A DNA stretch of 64,000 bases from Dietzia sp. B32. GTDB lineage: Bacteria > Actinomycetota > Actinomycetes > Mycobacteriales > Mycobacteriaceae. The DNA lies in the NCBI RefSeq assembly GCF_024732245.1, contig NZ_CP093845.1, forward strand, positions 2,046,001 to 2,110,000. The letters are read 5' to 3'. The position numbers and the translations under genes were made by a program. The notes under the pieces are model-generated. The model worked only from the letters and a program-made list of their open reading frames with translations. It had not been told where the DNA came from and searched no databases. Below are positions 51,462 to 60,827 of this stretch, piece after piece (the first letter of the stretch is position 1; each line of letters opens with the position of its first letter).

Positions 51462-52907
51462 TCAGGTTCCGCAGTAGGTGACGTGCGGCGCGGCCTCGGG
51501 CGGGGCGGGGCGCGTGTAGCGCTCGTAACCGGCCCGCTCGGCGAACGGATCGGTGACGACGACGAGGAGTTCCGTCACGGGCCCCATGTCCCCTGCCGTG
51601 GCCGCGTCCAGGGCCTCCTCCACGAGATGGTTGCGGGGGATGTAGACCGGGTTGACCCGGTCCATCGATCCCCGGTCGGGCCCCAGGGCCCGCCACCGCG
51701 TCAGCCAGCCCTCGGCCAGGACGCCGACCAGCTCGCGCACCGGATCGTCGTCCCCGTCCGCGGCAGCCCCCAGGGCACGGAAGAACGTCGTGTAGTCGGC
51801 CCGCGTCGCACTGAGCAGCCGGGACAGCTCGTCGATGAGGTCGGTCGCCTCGGCGTCCGCGACCTCGTCCGGGAGGCCGATCTTGGCGCGCATCCCGGCC
51901 GTCCACGCCTGCTGGTAGTGCGCGGGGAACGTGCCCAGCACCTCGGTGAGCAGGCGGACCGCCTCGTCCTGGTCGGGGTCGACCAGCGGGACGAGGGTCT
52001 CGGCGAACCGGGCGAGGTTCCACTGCAGCACCGGCGGCTGGTTGGCGTAGGCGTAGCGCCCGCCGGTGTCGATGGAGCTGAAGACCGTGGCCGGGTCGAA
52101 CTCGTCCATGAAGGCGCACGGCCCGTAGTCGATGGTCTCGCCCGAGATGGTGGTGTTGTCCGTGTTCATGACGCCGTGGATGAACCCCAGCAGCATCCAG
52201 CGGGCCACGAGTTCCGCCTGATCGCGCAGTACCGAGGCGAACAACTCCAGGTACGGGTTCTCCGCGGTGGCGGCGTGCGGGTGATGCCGGGCGATCGCAT
52301 GGTCCGCCAGTCGGCGCAGCAGCTCGTCGTCGTCGACCGATCGCGCGAACTGGAACGTCCCCACCCTCAGGTGACTCGCGGCCACTCGGGCCAGCACCGC
52401 GCCGGGCAGGGGCTCCTCGCGGTACACGGTGTTGCCGGTGGCCACGACGGCGAGCGAGCGGGTGGTGGGCACGCCGAGCGCGTGCATCGCCTCGCTGATG
52501 ACGTATTCGCGCAGCATGGGACCCACCGCGGCCAATCCGTCGCCGCCGCGGGCGAACGGGGTGCGGCCGGAGCCCTTGAGGTGCAGGTCACGCCCGTCGG
52601 GCAGCTCACCCAGCAGCAGGGCCCTTCCGTCCCCGAGCCGTGGCGAGTAACCGCCGAACTGGTGGCCGGCATAGGCCTGCGCGACCGGCGTGGTCCCGTC
52701 CGGCACGTGGTTGCCGGTGAGCACCCGCACGCCCTCGTCGCCGCGCAGGTAATCGGCGTCCAGGCCCAGCTCGTCGGCCAGTGCCTCGTTGAGGACGAGC
52801 AGGCGCGGCCCGGTCGCCTCCGCGGCCTTCCACGGCACGCCCAGCTCGGGGAACTCGCTCGCGTACCGGGAGCCGAGGGAGAGGGGTCGTGCGGTGTCCG
52901 TGGTCAT
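51462..52907 (-). CDS. selO: SelO pseudokinase (protein AMPylator, YdiU/UPF0061 family)
   Basis: A 481-residue SelO protein, normal length for bacterial members. [19 protein letters not shown], then [19 protein letters not shown] and [19 protein letters not shown] are family core; [20 protein letters not shown] holds the Asp-Asn metal site. The C-terminus ends YCGT with a single Cys, in place of selenocysteine in eukaryotes. SelO transfers AMP to redox-related proteins. ATG at 52907 overlaps the stop of the K+ channel gene by four bases, so the two are cotranscribed from the channel side. Confidence 0.9.
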   Translation of the reverse strand: MTTDTARPLSLGSRYASEFPELGVPWKAAEATGPRLLVLNEALADELGLDADYLRGDEGVRVLTGNHVPDGTTPVAQAYAGHQFGGYSPRLGDGRALLLGELPDGRDLHLKGSGRTPFARGGDGLAAVGPMLREYVISEAMHALGVPTTRSLAVVATGNTVYREEPLPGAVLARVAASHLRVGTFQFARSVDDDELLRRLADHAIARHHPHAATAENPYLELFASVLRDQAELVARWMLLGFIHGVMNTDNTTISGETIDYGPCAFMDEFDPATVFSSIDTGGRYAYANQPPVLQWNLARFAETLVPLVDPDQDEAVRLLTEVLGTFPAHYQQAWTAGMRAKIGLPDEVADAEATDLIDELSRLLSATRADYTTFFRALGAAADGDDDPVRELVGVLAEGWLTRWRALGPDRGSMDRVNPVYIPRNHLVEEALDAATAGDMGPVTELLVVVTDPFAERAGYERYTRPAPPEAAPHVTYCGT

Positions 52908-53740
52908 GGACCCGACGATACGGACGAGCCGCCGGGCGGGTCATGTGGAAAATCACCCGGCGGGGCGCCTCGGGCGTCTCGCGCGGCCAGCTCGCGTCGC
53001 AACGCGGCGATCTCCTCGGCCAGCTCGGTCACCTGGGCCCGGGTCGCCGCCGGGCTGACTTCTCCGGGTCCGGCCCGATCCTCTCCGGCGTCACCGAGTT
53101 CGGCGTCACCGACTTTGGCGCCATCGAGTTCGGCCACCCTCTCCAGGATCCACGAGGCGAGCGTCGCCGTGACCACGGCCAGCAGTGCGATCCCGCCGAA
53201 CATCAGTCCCACTGCGATCGCGCGGCCCACCGGGGTCACCGGCGAGTAATCGCCGTACCCCACGGAGGTCACCGTCACGGTCGCCCACCACAGAGCCTCA
53301 CCCCAGGTCTCGATCGTCGCGCCCGGCGCCCCACGTTCCGCGTTCAACGCCGCGAGCGAGGACACCACCAGCAGCACCACCGCCCACCCCGCGGCGTACG
53401 TGATCGCCTGCCCGCGTACTTCTGTGCCCGCCGACCGCCTCATCCCCCCGAGCATGGTCACCAGCCGGAGAAGTCGCAGCGGCCGCAGGACCGGCAGGAC
53501 AAGGACCGCGAGGTCGTACCAGTGTCTGAGCAACCACGGTCCGCGACGCTTCGCCAACGCCACCCGGACGGCGAGGTCCACGAAGAACAGAAGCCACGTC
53601 CCCGCCATCACGACCCGGGTGACCGCTCCCACCGGACCCACGGGTTGCCCGACCACCATCACCGCGGCGGCGACCAGGAAGGCCAGAGCTGCACCCATCA
53701 GGGGCCACTCCGCCAACTCCTTCCACCGTGTTTCCGTCAC
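52904..53740 (-). CDS. voltage-type potassium channel
   Basis: A 278-residue ion channel with several hydrophobic segments and TSVGYGD (residues 158-164), the K+ selectivity filter. [20 protein letters not shown] has the regularly spaced Arg residues of an S4-like helix, less perfect than in Kv channels. The C-terminal 50 residues form a charged helix ([19 protein letters not shown]) likely to be a coiled coil for tetramerisation. GTG 53740 is chosen because homologous channels start near [10 protein letters not shown]; 53782 is an alternative. Operon with selO (ATGA). Confidence 0.85.
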   Translation of the reverse strand: MTETRWKELAEWPLMGAALAFLVAAAVMVVGQPVGPVGAVTRVVMAGTWLLFFVDLAVRVALAKRRGPWLLRHWYDLAVLVLPVLRPLRLLRLVTMLGGMRRSAGTEVRGQAITYAAGWAVVLLVVSSLAALNAERGAPGATIETWGEALWWATVTVTSVGYGDYSPVTPVGRAIAVGLMFGGIALLAVVTATLASWILERVAELDGAKVGDAELGDAGEDRAGPGEVSPAATRAQVTELAEEIAALRRELAARDARGAPPGDFPHDPPGGSSVSSGP

Positions 53741-53793
53741 CTGTCGATGATCCCCCAGGCGCGGCGCGGTGGCCTCGGACACGCATGGCGGCC

Positions 53794-54612
53794 TCAGAAG
53801 TACTGCGACCCGCCGTCGATGCTGATGTGCTCAGCGGTGATGAACTTCGACTCGTCGGAGGCCAGGAACGCCACGACGTTGGAGATCTCCTCCGGCTCGG
53901 CCCAGGTCTGCTCCAGGAACGTCGAGCCCATGAGGTTGAGCGGCGGGTTGGACTCGCCGACCTTCTCCAGCGTGCTCACCATGTCGCCGCCACCCATCGG
54001 GGTGGCCACACCGCCGGGGTGGATGCTGTTGACCCGCACGTTCTTCGGCCCCAGCTCCGCCGCGAACGCCCGGGTCATCCCGACCAGCGCGTGCTTGGAG
54101 GTGGTGTAGTGGATCATGAACGGCTGGATCTTCTTGCCCGCGTACGAGCTGGTGAGGATGATCGACCCACCACCGGCGTCGATGACGTGGTGGGCCGTGG
54201 CCATGACGGTGTTCCACACGCCGGTGACGTTGGTGTCGATGGTCGCGGCGAAATCCTCCGCGGTGATGGTGTCCCACACCTGAGGGGTGCAGATGCCGGC
54301 ATTGGCCACCACCACGTCGAGACGCCCGAGTTCGGCCACCCCGTCGTCGACGATCTTCTTCATGCCCCCGAGATCCCGGACGTCACCGACTGACAGGAGC
54401 GCGCGGCGACCCTTCTCCTCGACCAGCCGACGCGTCTCGTCCAACTCCTCGCGCGTGGCGGGGTCATAGGGGACGGCGTCCGGCAGCGGGCCCGCCAGGT
54501 CGAGACCGATGATGTCCGCCCCTTCCGCGGCCAAGCGGACGGCGTGCGTCCTGCCCTGCCCGCGCGCGACCCCCGTGATGAACGCGACCTTGCCCCCGAG
54601 TCGTCCCGCCAT
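53794..54612 (-). CDS. mycofactocin-coupled SDR-family oxidoreductase, second
   Basis: A 272-residue SDR of the same subfamily as 27141-27968: VAFITGVARGQGRTHAVRLA has the typical RGQGRTHAV, VVVANAGICTPQVWDTIT the NAG motif, and YTTSKHALVGMTRAF the Tyr-x-x-x-Lys. By family precedent it works with mycofactocin as electron acceptor. ATG at 54612 has GGGAGTTC before it. Its upstream region has an 11-bp sequence, CCCGATAAGTG, also found at 22539-22549 near the OYE operon. The substrate is unknown. Confidence 0.85.
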   Translation of the reverse strand: MAGRLGGKVAFITGVARGQGRTHAVRLAAEGADIIGLDLAGPLPDAVPYDPATREELDETRRLVEEKGRRALLSVGDVRDLGGMKKIVDDGVAELGRLDVVVANAGICTPQVWDTITAEDFAATIDTNVTGVWNTVMATAHHVIDAGGGSIILTSSYAGKKIQPFMIHYTTSKHALVGMTRAFAAELGPKNVRVNSIHPGGVATPMGGGDMVSTLEKVGESNPPLNLMGSTFLEQTWAEPEEISNVVAFLASDESKFITAEHISIDGGSQYF

Positions 54613-54663
54613 GTCGAACTCCCGTCCTCGGTGTCGTCTGCCGCTCACCATAGGTTCGGCTGT

Positions 54664-54674
54664 CCCGATAAGTG
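54664..54674. promoter_or_regulatory. 11-bp motif shared with the OYE locus
   Basis: CCCGATAAGTG (minus strand CACTTATCGGG) lies 52 bases upstream of the SDR start and overlaps the -35 zone for a TATGGT -10 on the minus strand. The identical 11-mer is at 22539-22549 on the plus strand. Confidence 0.4.
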
Positions 54675-54803
54675 GGCAGATCGGGGACTACTCGCGGTCC
54701 CGGCTGCTGCCCGGCAACCCCGCCCGGAGGAAGCCCGCGAGCACCGTATCGACGGAACCGGAAAACCACTAGGGTAAGAAAATATCTAACCGGGAGGAAC
54801 ACG

Positions 54804-55019
54804 ATGGCCACCAAGAAGCGCTGGAACGACCTGACCGACAATCAGAAGGCCCTCCTGCTGACCGCCATCTCGGTCCAGGTGTCACTCGCCGCGACCGCGT
54901 GGGCGGACCTCGCCGCCCGGCCGGCGGCGAAGGTGCAGGGCTCCAAGGGCAAGTGGGCCGCCATCATCGCGATCAACTTCATCGGGCCGATCCTCTACTT
55001 CACCCGCGGGCGGCGGTAG
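54804..55019 (+). CDS. small membrane protein, PLDc_N-like
   Basis: A 71-residue protein with two hydrophobic segments and the tail FIGPILYFTRGRR, similar to the PLDc_N (PF13396) family of two-helix membrane proteins often next to other membrane genes. Function is unknown. GGGAGGAACACG gives a good ribosome site. The last base of its stop codon is the first base of the next gene's GTG (TAGTG), so translation may continue by reinitiation. Confidence 0.65.
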   Translation: MATKKRWNDLTDNQKALLLTAISVQVSLAATAWADLAARPAAKVQGSKGKWAAIIAINFIGPILYFTRGRR

Positions 55020-55315
55020 TGACCACCCGGTCACGGGCCGGCCTGGCCGCCGGTGTCCTCCTCGTCGTCGTCGTCGCCCTCGGGGCGTGCGCGGCCGGGC
55101 CCAACGTCGACGTCGCCCCCGCCGGCGCCGGGTTCTGGCTCGGCCTGTGGCACGGGATCATCCTCCCCGTCACGTTCGTCATCTCCCTGTTCACCGACAC
55201 CGTGACGATCTACGAGGTGAACAACAACGGCAACTGGTACGACTTCGGGTTCGTCGTGGGACTGTCCCTGTTCTCCGGGCCCGCCCTCGCCGGCGGCCGC
55301 GGGCGGCGGGGTTGA
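55019..55315 (+). CDS. small membrane lipoprotein-like protein
   Basis: A 98-residue protein with a first hydrophobic stretch ending in LGACAAGPN, which could be a lipobox, then WLGLWHGIILPVTFVISLF, a second segment, and NGNWYDFGFVVGLSLFSGPA, a third. The NNGNWYDFGF motif recurs in actinobacterial hypothetical membrane proteins as I recall. Function unknown. It overlaps the previous gene by one base and the cobU start by one base (TGATG), an operon of three tightly packed genes. Confidence 0.6.
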   Translation: MTTRSRAGLAAGVLLVVVVALGACAAGPNVDVAPAGAGFWLGLWHGIILPVTFVISLFTDTVTIYEVNNNGNWYDFGFVVGLSLFSGPALAGGRGRRG

Positions 55316-55842
55316 TGCGCGTCCTGGTGACAGGGGGCGTCAGGTCCGGAAAGTCCCGGCACGCAGTGCGACTGCTCGACGGCGCGGACGCCGTGACGTT
55401 CGTCGCGCCGGGCCGGCCCGCCGACGAGCTCGACGACCCCGACTGGGCCGGGCGCGTCAGCCATCACCGAGCGCACCGTCCGGCGGAGTGGCGCACCATC
55501 GAGTCCACGGATGTGGCCTCCGCGCTCCGCAACGCGCCCGGACCAGTTCTCGTGGACTGCCTGGGCACCTGGCTCACCGCGACCGTCGACGACCTCGGAC
55601 TGTGGGACGCCCCCACCGACGAGGCGCGCGCCGCGGTCGACGAACGCACGGACGCCCTCTGCGCCGCCCTGACCGCCCGGGACGACGTGGTGTTGGTGAC
55701 CAACGAGGTCGGCTCCGGGGTCGTTCCCCCGTACCGTTCGGGCGGGGTGTTCCGCGACCTGCTGGGCGCGCTCAACCAGACGGTCGCCGAGTGCTGCGAC
55801 GAGGTGCACCTGGTGGTGTGCGGGCGCGTCCTCACCCTGTGA
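55315..55842 (+). CDS. cobU: adenosylcobinamide kinase/guanylyltransferase
   Basis: A 175-residue CobU: VTGGVRSGKSRHAVRLLD is the P-loop, VSHHRAHRPAEWRTIE has the His that takes GMP, and TNEVGSGVVPPYRSGGVFR the guanine-binding end. It attaches GMP to adenosylcobinamide phosphate on the way to vitamin B12. No other cobalamin gene is in the window, so the pathway lies elsewhere, or the cell salvages cobinamide. Its upstream neighbours are membrane proteins without a clear B12 link. Confidence 0.9.
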   Translation: MRVLVTGGVRSGKSRHAVRLLDGADAVTFVAPGRPADELDDPDWAGRVSHHRAHRPAEWRTIESTDVASALRNAPGPVLVDCLGTWLTATVDDLGLWDAPTDEARAAVDERTDALCAALTARDDVVLVTNEVGSGVVPPYRSGGVFRDLLGALNQTVAECCDEVHLVVCGRVLTL

Positions 55843-55975
55843 CGGGCAGCGCCGCCCACCGGAACGAGACGGTCATCACACCACTTTTCCTGCGCGAATA
55901 ACGACACGTTCACGGGGGCCGGGTTCCATACTTGGACGACCCTGCCCCGCGCCGCGCGCCGCCCCGAAGGACCCC

Positions 55976-58150
55976 GTGAGCACCGACCAGATCGCCGAGA
56001 AGACCGACGAGCCCGCCTCGCCCCCACCCCTGGCCACCGCGGGCCGCGCGGTCGTCACGGCCGCGCGTCGACTCCCCGTCACGGCGGTGATCGTCGCCGC
56101 ACTGCTCGTCACCGGCGTTGTGTTCGAGGCCCTCTTCCGCAGCGCCCGCCACGCCACGTGGTTCCCCGACGTCGCCTACGGGGTGCCCGCGCTGGAGGGC
56201 GGCCGCTGGTGGACGCTCGTCACCGGACCCTGGCTCGGGCTCACCCCACTCCAGCACCTGTCATTGTTGGTGCTGGTGGCGGCGGGGATCGGGATGGGCG
56301 AGTGGCGCCTGGGCCCGGCCCGGACGGCGTGGGCGGCGGCGGGCGGGCAGCTCATCGGGGTGCTCGGCGCGGTGGCCGTGATCGTTCCCGGCGACGCCGT
56401 CGGCTGGGCGTGGGCCACGGAATTGTCGGTGGTGCTGGACGTGGGCTGCTCGACCGCGGTGGTCGCCGTGCTGGCCGCCGCCTCGGCGACGCTCGTCTCG
56501 CCTTGGCGCCTGCGCGCGCGGGCGCTCCTCTACGGCTACGTGATCGTGTCGTTCCTGTTCGTCGGGAGCCTGGCCGACCTCACCCACCTGGTGGCGTTCG
56601 TCGTGTTCCTCGCCGTCGGCGAGAGGTTCTTCTCCCGCAGCGAGCACGGTCTGGGTCCCCGAACCCGGCGCGAGACCCGACTGCTGGCCTCGGCGGGCAT
56701 GTGGTTCATCGCCGCGGTCCACGTGGTGGTGTACTTCCTCCCCTCCGACGGCCCACTCGGCCCCACCGAGGCCGAGGACGTGAACCTGGTCGGCATGCTC
56801 CTGTCCGTCCTCGTCGCCGCCGCGACCGCGGAGCTCCTCCGCCGCGGATACCGGGTCGCCTGGGGCGTGGCACTCGCGTATGCGCTGCTCACCGCTGCGG
56901 TCACCCTCGTCGTCACGGTCCTGGTCGTCGCCGCCGACTTCGAGTCGCTGGGCGCCGTCACCCTCGGCACCGGTCTGCTCTGGGTGGGCGAGGCCGTGCT
57001 GCTGGTGGTGGGCAGGGGCGCGTTCGGCGCGCGGGTGCGGCGACGGGTGACCGGGTCGCGCGTGCACTCCGACGACGTCGTCGAACGCGTCCGCGATCTC
57101 ATCCGGGCCCACGGCGGCAGCACGATGTCGTGGATGATCACGTGGCAGCCGATGAATTACTTCTTCGGCGGAGGCGACGGCACCGCGGGCCCCGACTCGG
57201 CGGGCGTCGTGGGGTACCGGATGCACGTGGGCACCATCATCGCGCTGGCCGACCCGGTCGCCGACCCCGCCGATCGCGGCGTACTGCTGAGCTCGTTCGT
57301 CGACTTTGCCGAGGCGCAGGCGGCCGTCCCGTGCCTGTTCTCGGTGTCCGGGGAGACGGCCGACCGGATGCGCGCGCACGGGTGGCGGGCGCTGCAGATC
57401 GCCGAGGACACCATCATGGACCTGCCCGACCTGGAGTTCACGGGCAAGAAGTGGCAGAAGATCCGCTCCGCCATGAACAAGGCGTCCAAGAGCGGCACGA
57501 CCTACGTCTCCGGTCTGCTGCGGGAGCAGCCGGCGGCGGTGTTGGCGCAGGTGCGGGAGATCTCCGAGCAGTGGGTCGGGGACAAGGAGCTGCCGGAGAT
57601 GGGCTTCACGCTCGGCACGGTCGAGGAGGCGCTCGACGACGACGTGCGCATCGCGCTCGCCGTGGACTCGGGCGGGGTGGTCCAGGCCGCACTCTCCTGG
57701 CTGCCCGTCTACCGCGGCGGGCCCGACGGCGGCGTCCGCGGCTGGACCCTGGACCTCATGCGCAAGCGCAACGGCCCCGGTGCGAACAACATGGTCGAGT
57801 TCCTCATCGCCCGCTCCGCGCTGGAGTTCAAGGACGAGGGCGCCGACTACGTGTCGTTGTCCGGTGCCCCGTTGGCGCGAAGTGGCGACGACGACGACGA
57901 GGTGGCCGTTCTCGACCGCGGACTCGATCTGCTGGGTCAGGCACTCGAGCCCTACTACGGGTTCCGGTCGCTCCACCAGTTCAAGGCCAAGTTCAATCCG
58001 AGGATCGAACCCGTCTACCTGTGCTTCCGCGACGAGGCCGATCTGCCCCGGATCGGGGTGGCGATCGGTCGGGCGTACCTGCCGGGCGCGACGACCCGCC
58101 AGCTCGCGGCCCTGGCCCGCTCGGGGGCGTCCGAGACCGTCGACGTCTAG
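55976..58150 (+). CDS. phosphatidylglycerol lysyltransferase-like protein (MprF/DUF2156 type)
   Basis: A 724-residue membrane protein. Residues 1-360 hold about eight to nine hydrophobic segments; RWWTLVTGPWLGLTPLQHLS is rhomboid-like but the catalytic GxSG is absent. From about 370 a soluble domain with MSWMITWQPMNYFFGG, then FTGKKWQKIRSAMNKASKS and GRNGPGANNMVEFLIAR-type segments match the DUF2156 domain of MprF and LysX, which transfers an amino acid from tRNA to phosphatidylglycerol. Cationic lipid making is likely, but amino acid and lipid are unproven. GTG 55976 is the start. Confidence 0.75.
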   Translation: MSTDQIAEKTDEPASPPPLATAGRAVVTAARRLPVTAVIVAALLVTGVVFEALFRSARHATWFPDVAYGVPALEGGRWWTLVTGPWLGLTPLQHLSLLVLVAAGIGMGEWRLGPARTAWAAAGGQLIGVLGAVAVIVPGDAVGWAWATELSVVLDVGCSTAVVAVLAAASATLVSPWRLRARALLYGYVIVSFLFVGSLADLTHLVAFVVFLAVGERFFSRSEHGLGPRTRRETRLLASAGMWFIAAVHVVVYFLPSDGPLGPTEAEDVNLVGMLLSVLVAAATAELLRRGYRVAWGVALAYALLTAAVTLVVTVLVVAADFESLGAVTLGTGLLWVGEAVLLVVGRGAFGARVRRRVTGSRVHSDDVVERVRDLIRAHGGSTMSWMITWQPMNYFFGGGDGTAGPDSAGVVGYRMHVGTIIALADPVADPADRGVLLSSFVDFAEAQAAVPCLFSVSGETADRMRAHGWRALQIAEDTIMDLPDLEFTGKKWQKIRSAMNKASKSGTTYVSGLLREQPAAVLAQVREISEQWVGDKELPEMGFTLGTVEEALDDDVRIALAVDSGGVVQAALSWLPVYRGGPDGGVRGWTLDLMRKRNGPGANNMVEFLIARSALEFKDEGADYVSLSGAPLARSGDDDDEVAVLDRGLDLLGQALEPYYGFRSLHQFKAKFNPRIEPVYLCFRDEADLPRIGVAIGRAYLPGATTRQLAALARSGASETVDV

Positions 58151-58169
58151 GTCGGGGCGCGCGTTCAGC

Positions 58170-58937
58170 TCACCCGCCGTGGCGGGCGAGGCGCCGGGCG
58201 AGGTGCTCGCGCAGGTCCTCGAAGTGCCGTTCGGCTGCAGTCGCGTCGTACATCGACGTGTCGGCCATCGAGTAGCCGTGCGGGGCGCCGGGGTAGACGT
58301 CCTGGTCCAAGGGCACACCGGATTCCCGGGCCAGGGACGCGATGACGTCCATCCCTTCCCGCGGCATTGACGGGTCGTCGTCGGCGTGCCGCAGCAGGAC
58401 GGCGGCCCGGGTGGTCGCGAGACCGAGGTGCGGACTGTCGGGATCGTCCGTCGCGAGCCCGCCGCCGTGGAATCCGGCGACGGCGGCGACGCGGTCCGGG
58501 TGGTCCCCACCCGCGCGCAACGCGAGTCGCGCTCCCATGCAGTAGCCGACGACCCCGACCCCGGCCCCGACCGAGACCCCGGGCAGTGCCAGCAGTGCGT
58601 CCAGGTACGCGGCGGTGTCCGCCCGCGACCTCTCGGAGGTCAACGCGGCCATCCGGGGGAACGCGGTCTCGATGTACCGGTCGCGTTCGCCCGGTTCGCG
58701 CAGGTCCACGGTCGGGGCGAGGTCGTCGGCGGTGCCGGACCGGTAGAAGACGTTCGGGGCCAGGACGACGTAGCCCCAGCTCGCGATGCGGTCCGCCATC
58801 GCCCGGATCTGCGGCCGCAGGACGAAGATGTCCGGGAACAGCAGGACGCCCGGCAGGTCACGGTCGGCGCTTCCCGGCCGGGAGACGAACGCCTCGGCGT
58901 TGCCGTCGGCGGTGTCGATGGACAGATCCACGGTCAT
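58170..58937 (-). CDS. dienelactone hydrolase-family protein
   Basis: A 255-residue alpha/beta-hydrolase. GVVGYCMGARLALRAG has the nucleophile Cys in G-x-C-x-G, typical of dienelactone hydrolase, with LLRHADDDPSMPREG and GAPHGYSMADTS the acid and His. Dienelactone hydrolases open lactones in chlorocatechol breakdown, but most members serve other roles. ATG at 58937; GTG at 58955 is possible. It lies downstream of ptsI (80-base gap), same direction, and is convergent with the MprF-like gene. Confidence 0.85.
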   Translation of the reverse strand: MTVDLSIDTADGNAEAFVSRPGSADRDLPGVLLFPDIFVLRPQIRAMADRIASWGYVVLAPNVFYRSGTADDLAPTVDLREPGERDRYIETAFPRMAALTSERSRADTAAYLDALLALPGVSVGAGVGVVGYCMGARLALRAGGDHPDRVAAVAGFHGGGLATDDPDSPHLGLATTRAAVLLRHADDDPSMPREGMDVIASLARESGVPLDQDVYPGAPHGYSMADTSMYDATAAERHFEDLREHLARRLARHGG

Positions 58938-59017
58938 TCCGGTTCCCAGGCCCACAGTCGGTTCCCTTCCGTCGTCCCACACGCTGTGCGCCCGACGGTA
59001 CAGCCGCTCGCGCGCGC

Positions 59018-60754
59018 TCAGTTCCGCGCCGCCAGCACCGCGTTCCTCGCGTCGAGCGCGGTGTCGCTGTCCAGCGCGAGTTCCGCGAGCCGCCTGCACT
59101 GTTCGAGCGTGACCCCCGCCAGGGCGGCCCCGACGAACGGCAGTGCCGCGGTGGCCACGGACAGTGAGCCGACCCCGAGTCCCAGCAGGACGCACGCCAG
59201 GTTCGGGTCGGCCGCCGCCTCACCGCACACCCCGACCGGGATCGCGCGGCCGTCCGGCGCCCGGCCCGCGGCGTCGGCCACCGCGCGGATGAGACGCAGC
59301 ACGGCCGGCTGCCACGGATCGGTGAGCGAGGCCAGGTCGGAGGACATCCGGTCGGCCGCCATGACGTACTGCGTGAGGTCGTTGGTGCCGATCGACAGGA
59401 AGTCCACGTGCGGGAGGAACCTGTCGACGGCGACCGCGACCGAGGGCACCTCGACCATGATCCCGGGCGTCAGTCCGCGCCGGCGGCACCGGTCGGCGAA
59501 GTCGCGGGCCTCGTCGACGGTCGCGACCATGGGTGCCATCACCCACGGGGAGGACTGCGCCCCGCCCACCCGGTGGCCCGCCGCGGCGAGCGCATCGAGC
59601 TGCCGGTCGAGCAGCCCGCGGTCGATGAGGTCCACGCGGATTCCGCGGACCCCCAGTGCGGGGTTGTCCTCCTCCGTCATGCCCGCGAACGCCAGCGGCT
59701 TGTCCGAACCCGCGTCCAGGGTCCTGGTGACGACCCGGGTGTCGGGGAAGGCACCGAGCACCCGGGCGTAGAGGTCGACCTGCTCGTCGTGGGTCGGTTC
59801 GCTGGCCCGGTCGAGGAACGCGAGCTCGGTGCGGAACAGCCCGATCCCGCCGGCCGGGCCCGACGCCGCGTCCTCCGCGCCCGCGCCGTCCTGGACGTTG
59901 GCCAGCAACCGGATCGGGTGCCCGTCGGCGAGGACCGCGGGGCCGCTCCAGTCCGCGGCGACGGCCCGCGTGCGCCGGTCGGCCTCGGCGGCGGCCCGGG
60001 CGGAGCCCTCCTCGGGCTCGACGGTGACCGTTCCCGCGGCCGCGTCCACCAGGACCTGCGTCCCGTCCGCGACCGCGGCGAGTCCCCCGGCCGCGACCAT
60101 GCACGGGATGCCGAGCTGCCGGGCGATGATCGCCGTGTGCGAGGTGGGGCCGCCGTGCTCACACACGATCGCGAGCACCATGGCGGGGTCGAGGGCGGCG
60201 GTGTCCGCGGGGGCGAGGTCGTCCGCCATGAGGACGCCCGGCTCGTCGAGGTCGGGGATGCCCGGCTCGGGCAGACCGCGCAGCTCGGCCACCACACGGG
60301 CGCAGATGTCGCGCAGGTCGGTGACGCGTTCGGCCTGCCGGCCACCGACCCGCGCGAACATCGCGGCGAAGGTCTCCGTGGCCGCCACGGTCGCGGCCTC
60401 GACCGCCGCGCCCTTCCTCAGCTCCTTCACCACCGCCTTGGCCCACCCGCGGTCCCGGGCGAGGACGGCGTTGGCGGACAGGACCTCGGCGCTGACGCCG
60501 GTGGCCAGGGCGGCTCGCTGGTCGAGGCGCCCGGCGACGGTGCGGGCCGCCGCGACGAAGCGTTCGCGGCCCGCCTCGACCTGCTGCTCGTCCGGCGGCA
60601 CCGCACCCGCGTCCGCCGCGTCGCCCGCGGGGCCGGCCGCGGCACCGGGAGCCGGTGCGTCCGGCCGGATGACCCATCGGGCGGGTCCGTAGGCCAGTCC
60701 GGCGACCACGCCGGTGCCGCGGATGACCGCCCCGGCCTTCGACTGCTGCGTCAT
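59018..60754 (-). CDS. ptsI: PTS enzyme I
   Basis: A 578-residue enzyme I of the phosphotransferase system. GGPTSHTAIIARQLGIPC contains the phosphorylated His206; GGIGLFRTELAFL, DFLSIGTNDLTQYVMAADR and the end VGVCGEAAADPNLACVLLGL are the PEP-binding barrel motifs. It takes phosphate from phosphoenolpyruvate to HPr. An Ala/Pro-rich insert (residues 33-55) is in the N-terminal part. It is divergent from the deoR-fruK-fruA group, so 60755-60894 holds both promoters. No ptsH is in the window; it may lie beyond fruA. Confidence 0.9.
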   Translation of the reverse strand: MTQQSKAGAVIRGTGVVAGLAYGPARWVIRPDAPAPGAAAGPAGDAADAGAVPPDEQQVEAGRERFVAAARTVAGRLDQRAALATGVSAEVLSANAVLARDRGWAKAVVKELRKGAAVEAATVAATETFAAMFARVGGRQAERVTDLRDICARVVAELRGLPEPGIPDLDEPGVLMADDLAPADTAALDPAMVLAIVCEHGGPTSHTAIIARQLGIPCMVAAGGLAAVADGTQVLVDAAAGTVTVEPEEGSARAAAEADRRTRAVAADWSGPAVLADGHPIRLLANVQDGAGAEDAASGPAGGIGLFRTELAFLDRASEPTHDEQVDLYARVLGAFPDTRVVTRTLDAGSDKPLAFAGMTEEDNPALGVRGIRVDLIDRGLLDRQLDALAAAGHRVGGAQSSPWVMAPMVATVDEARDFADRCRRRGLTPGIMVEVPSVAVAVDRFLPHVDFLSIGTNDLTQYVMAADRMSSDLASLTDPWQPAVLRLIRAVADAAGRAPDGRAIPVGVCGEAAADPNLACVLLGLGVGSLSVATAALPFVGAALAGVTLEQCRRLAELALDSDTALDARNAVLAARN

Positions 60755-60827
60755 GGGAACTCCTAGCGGACCGGACACCCGCGTCCGGCCCAGTGGTGGG
60801 TTATGTGACGAGAATAACTAAATCGGC

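Noticed and set aside
60801-60820. GlxR/Crp-type site (TGTGA-n6-TCACA) in the ptsI-deoR gap
   Set aside because: Only the TGTGA half is present; the second half does not fit.
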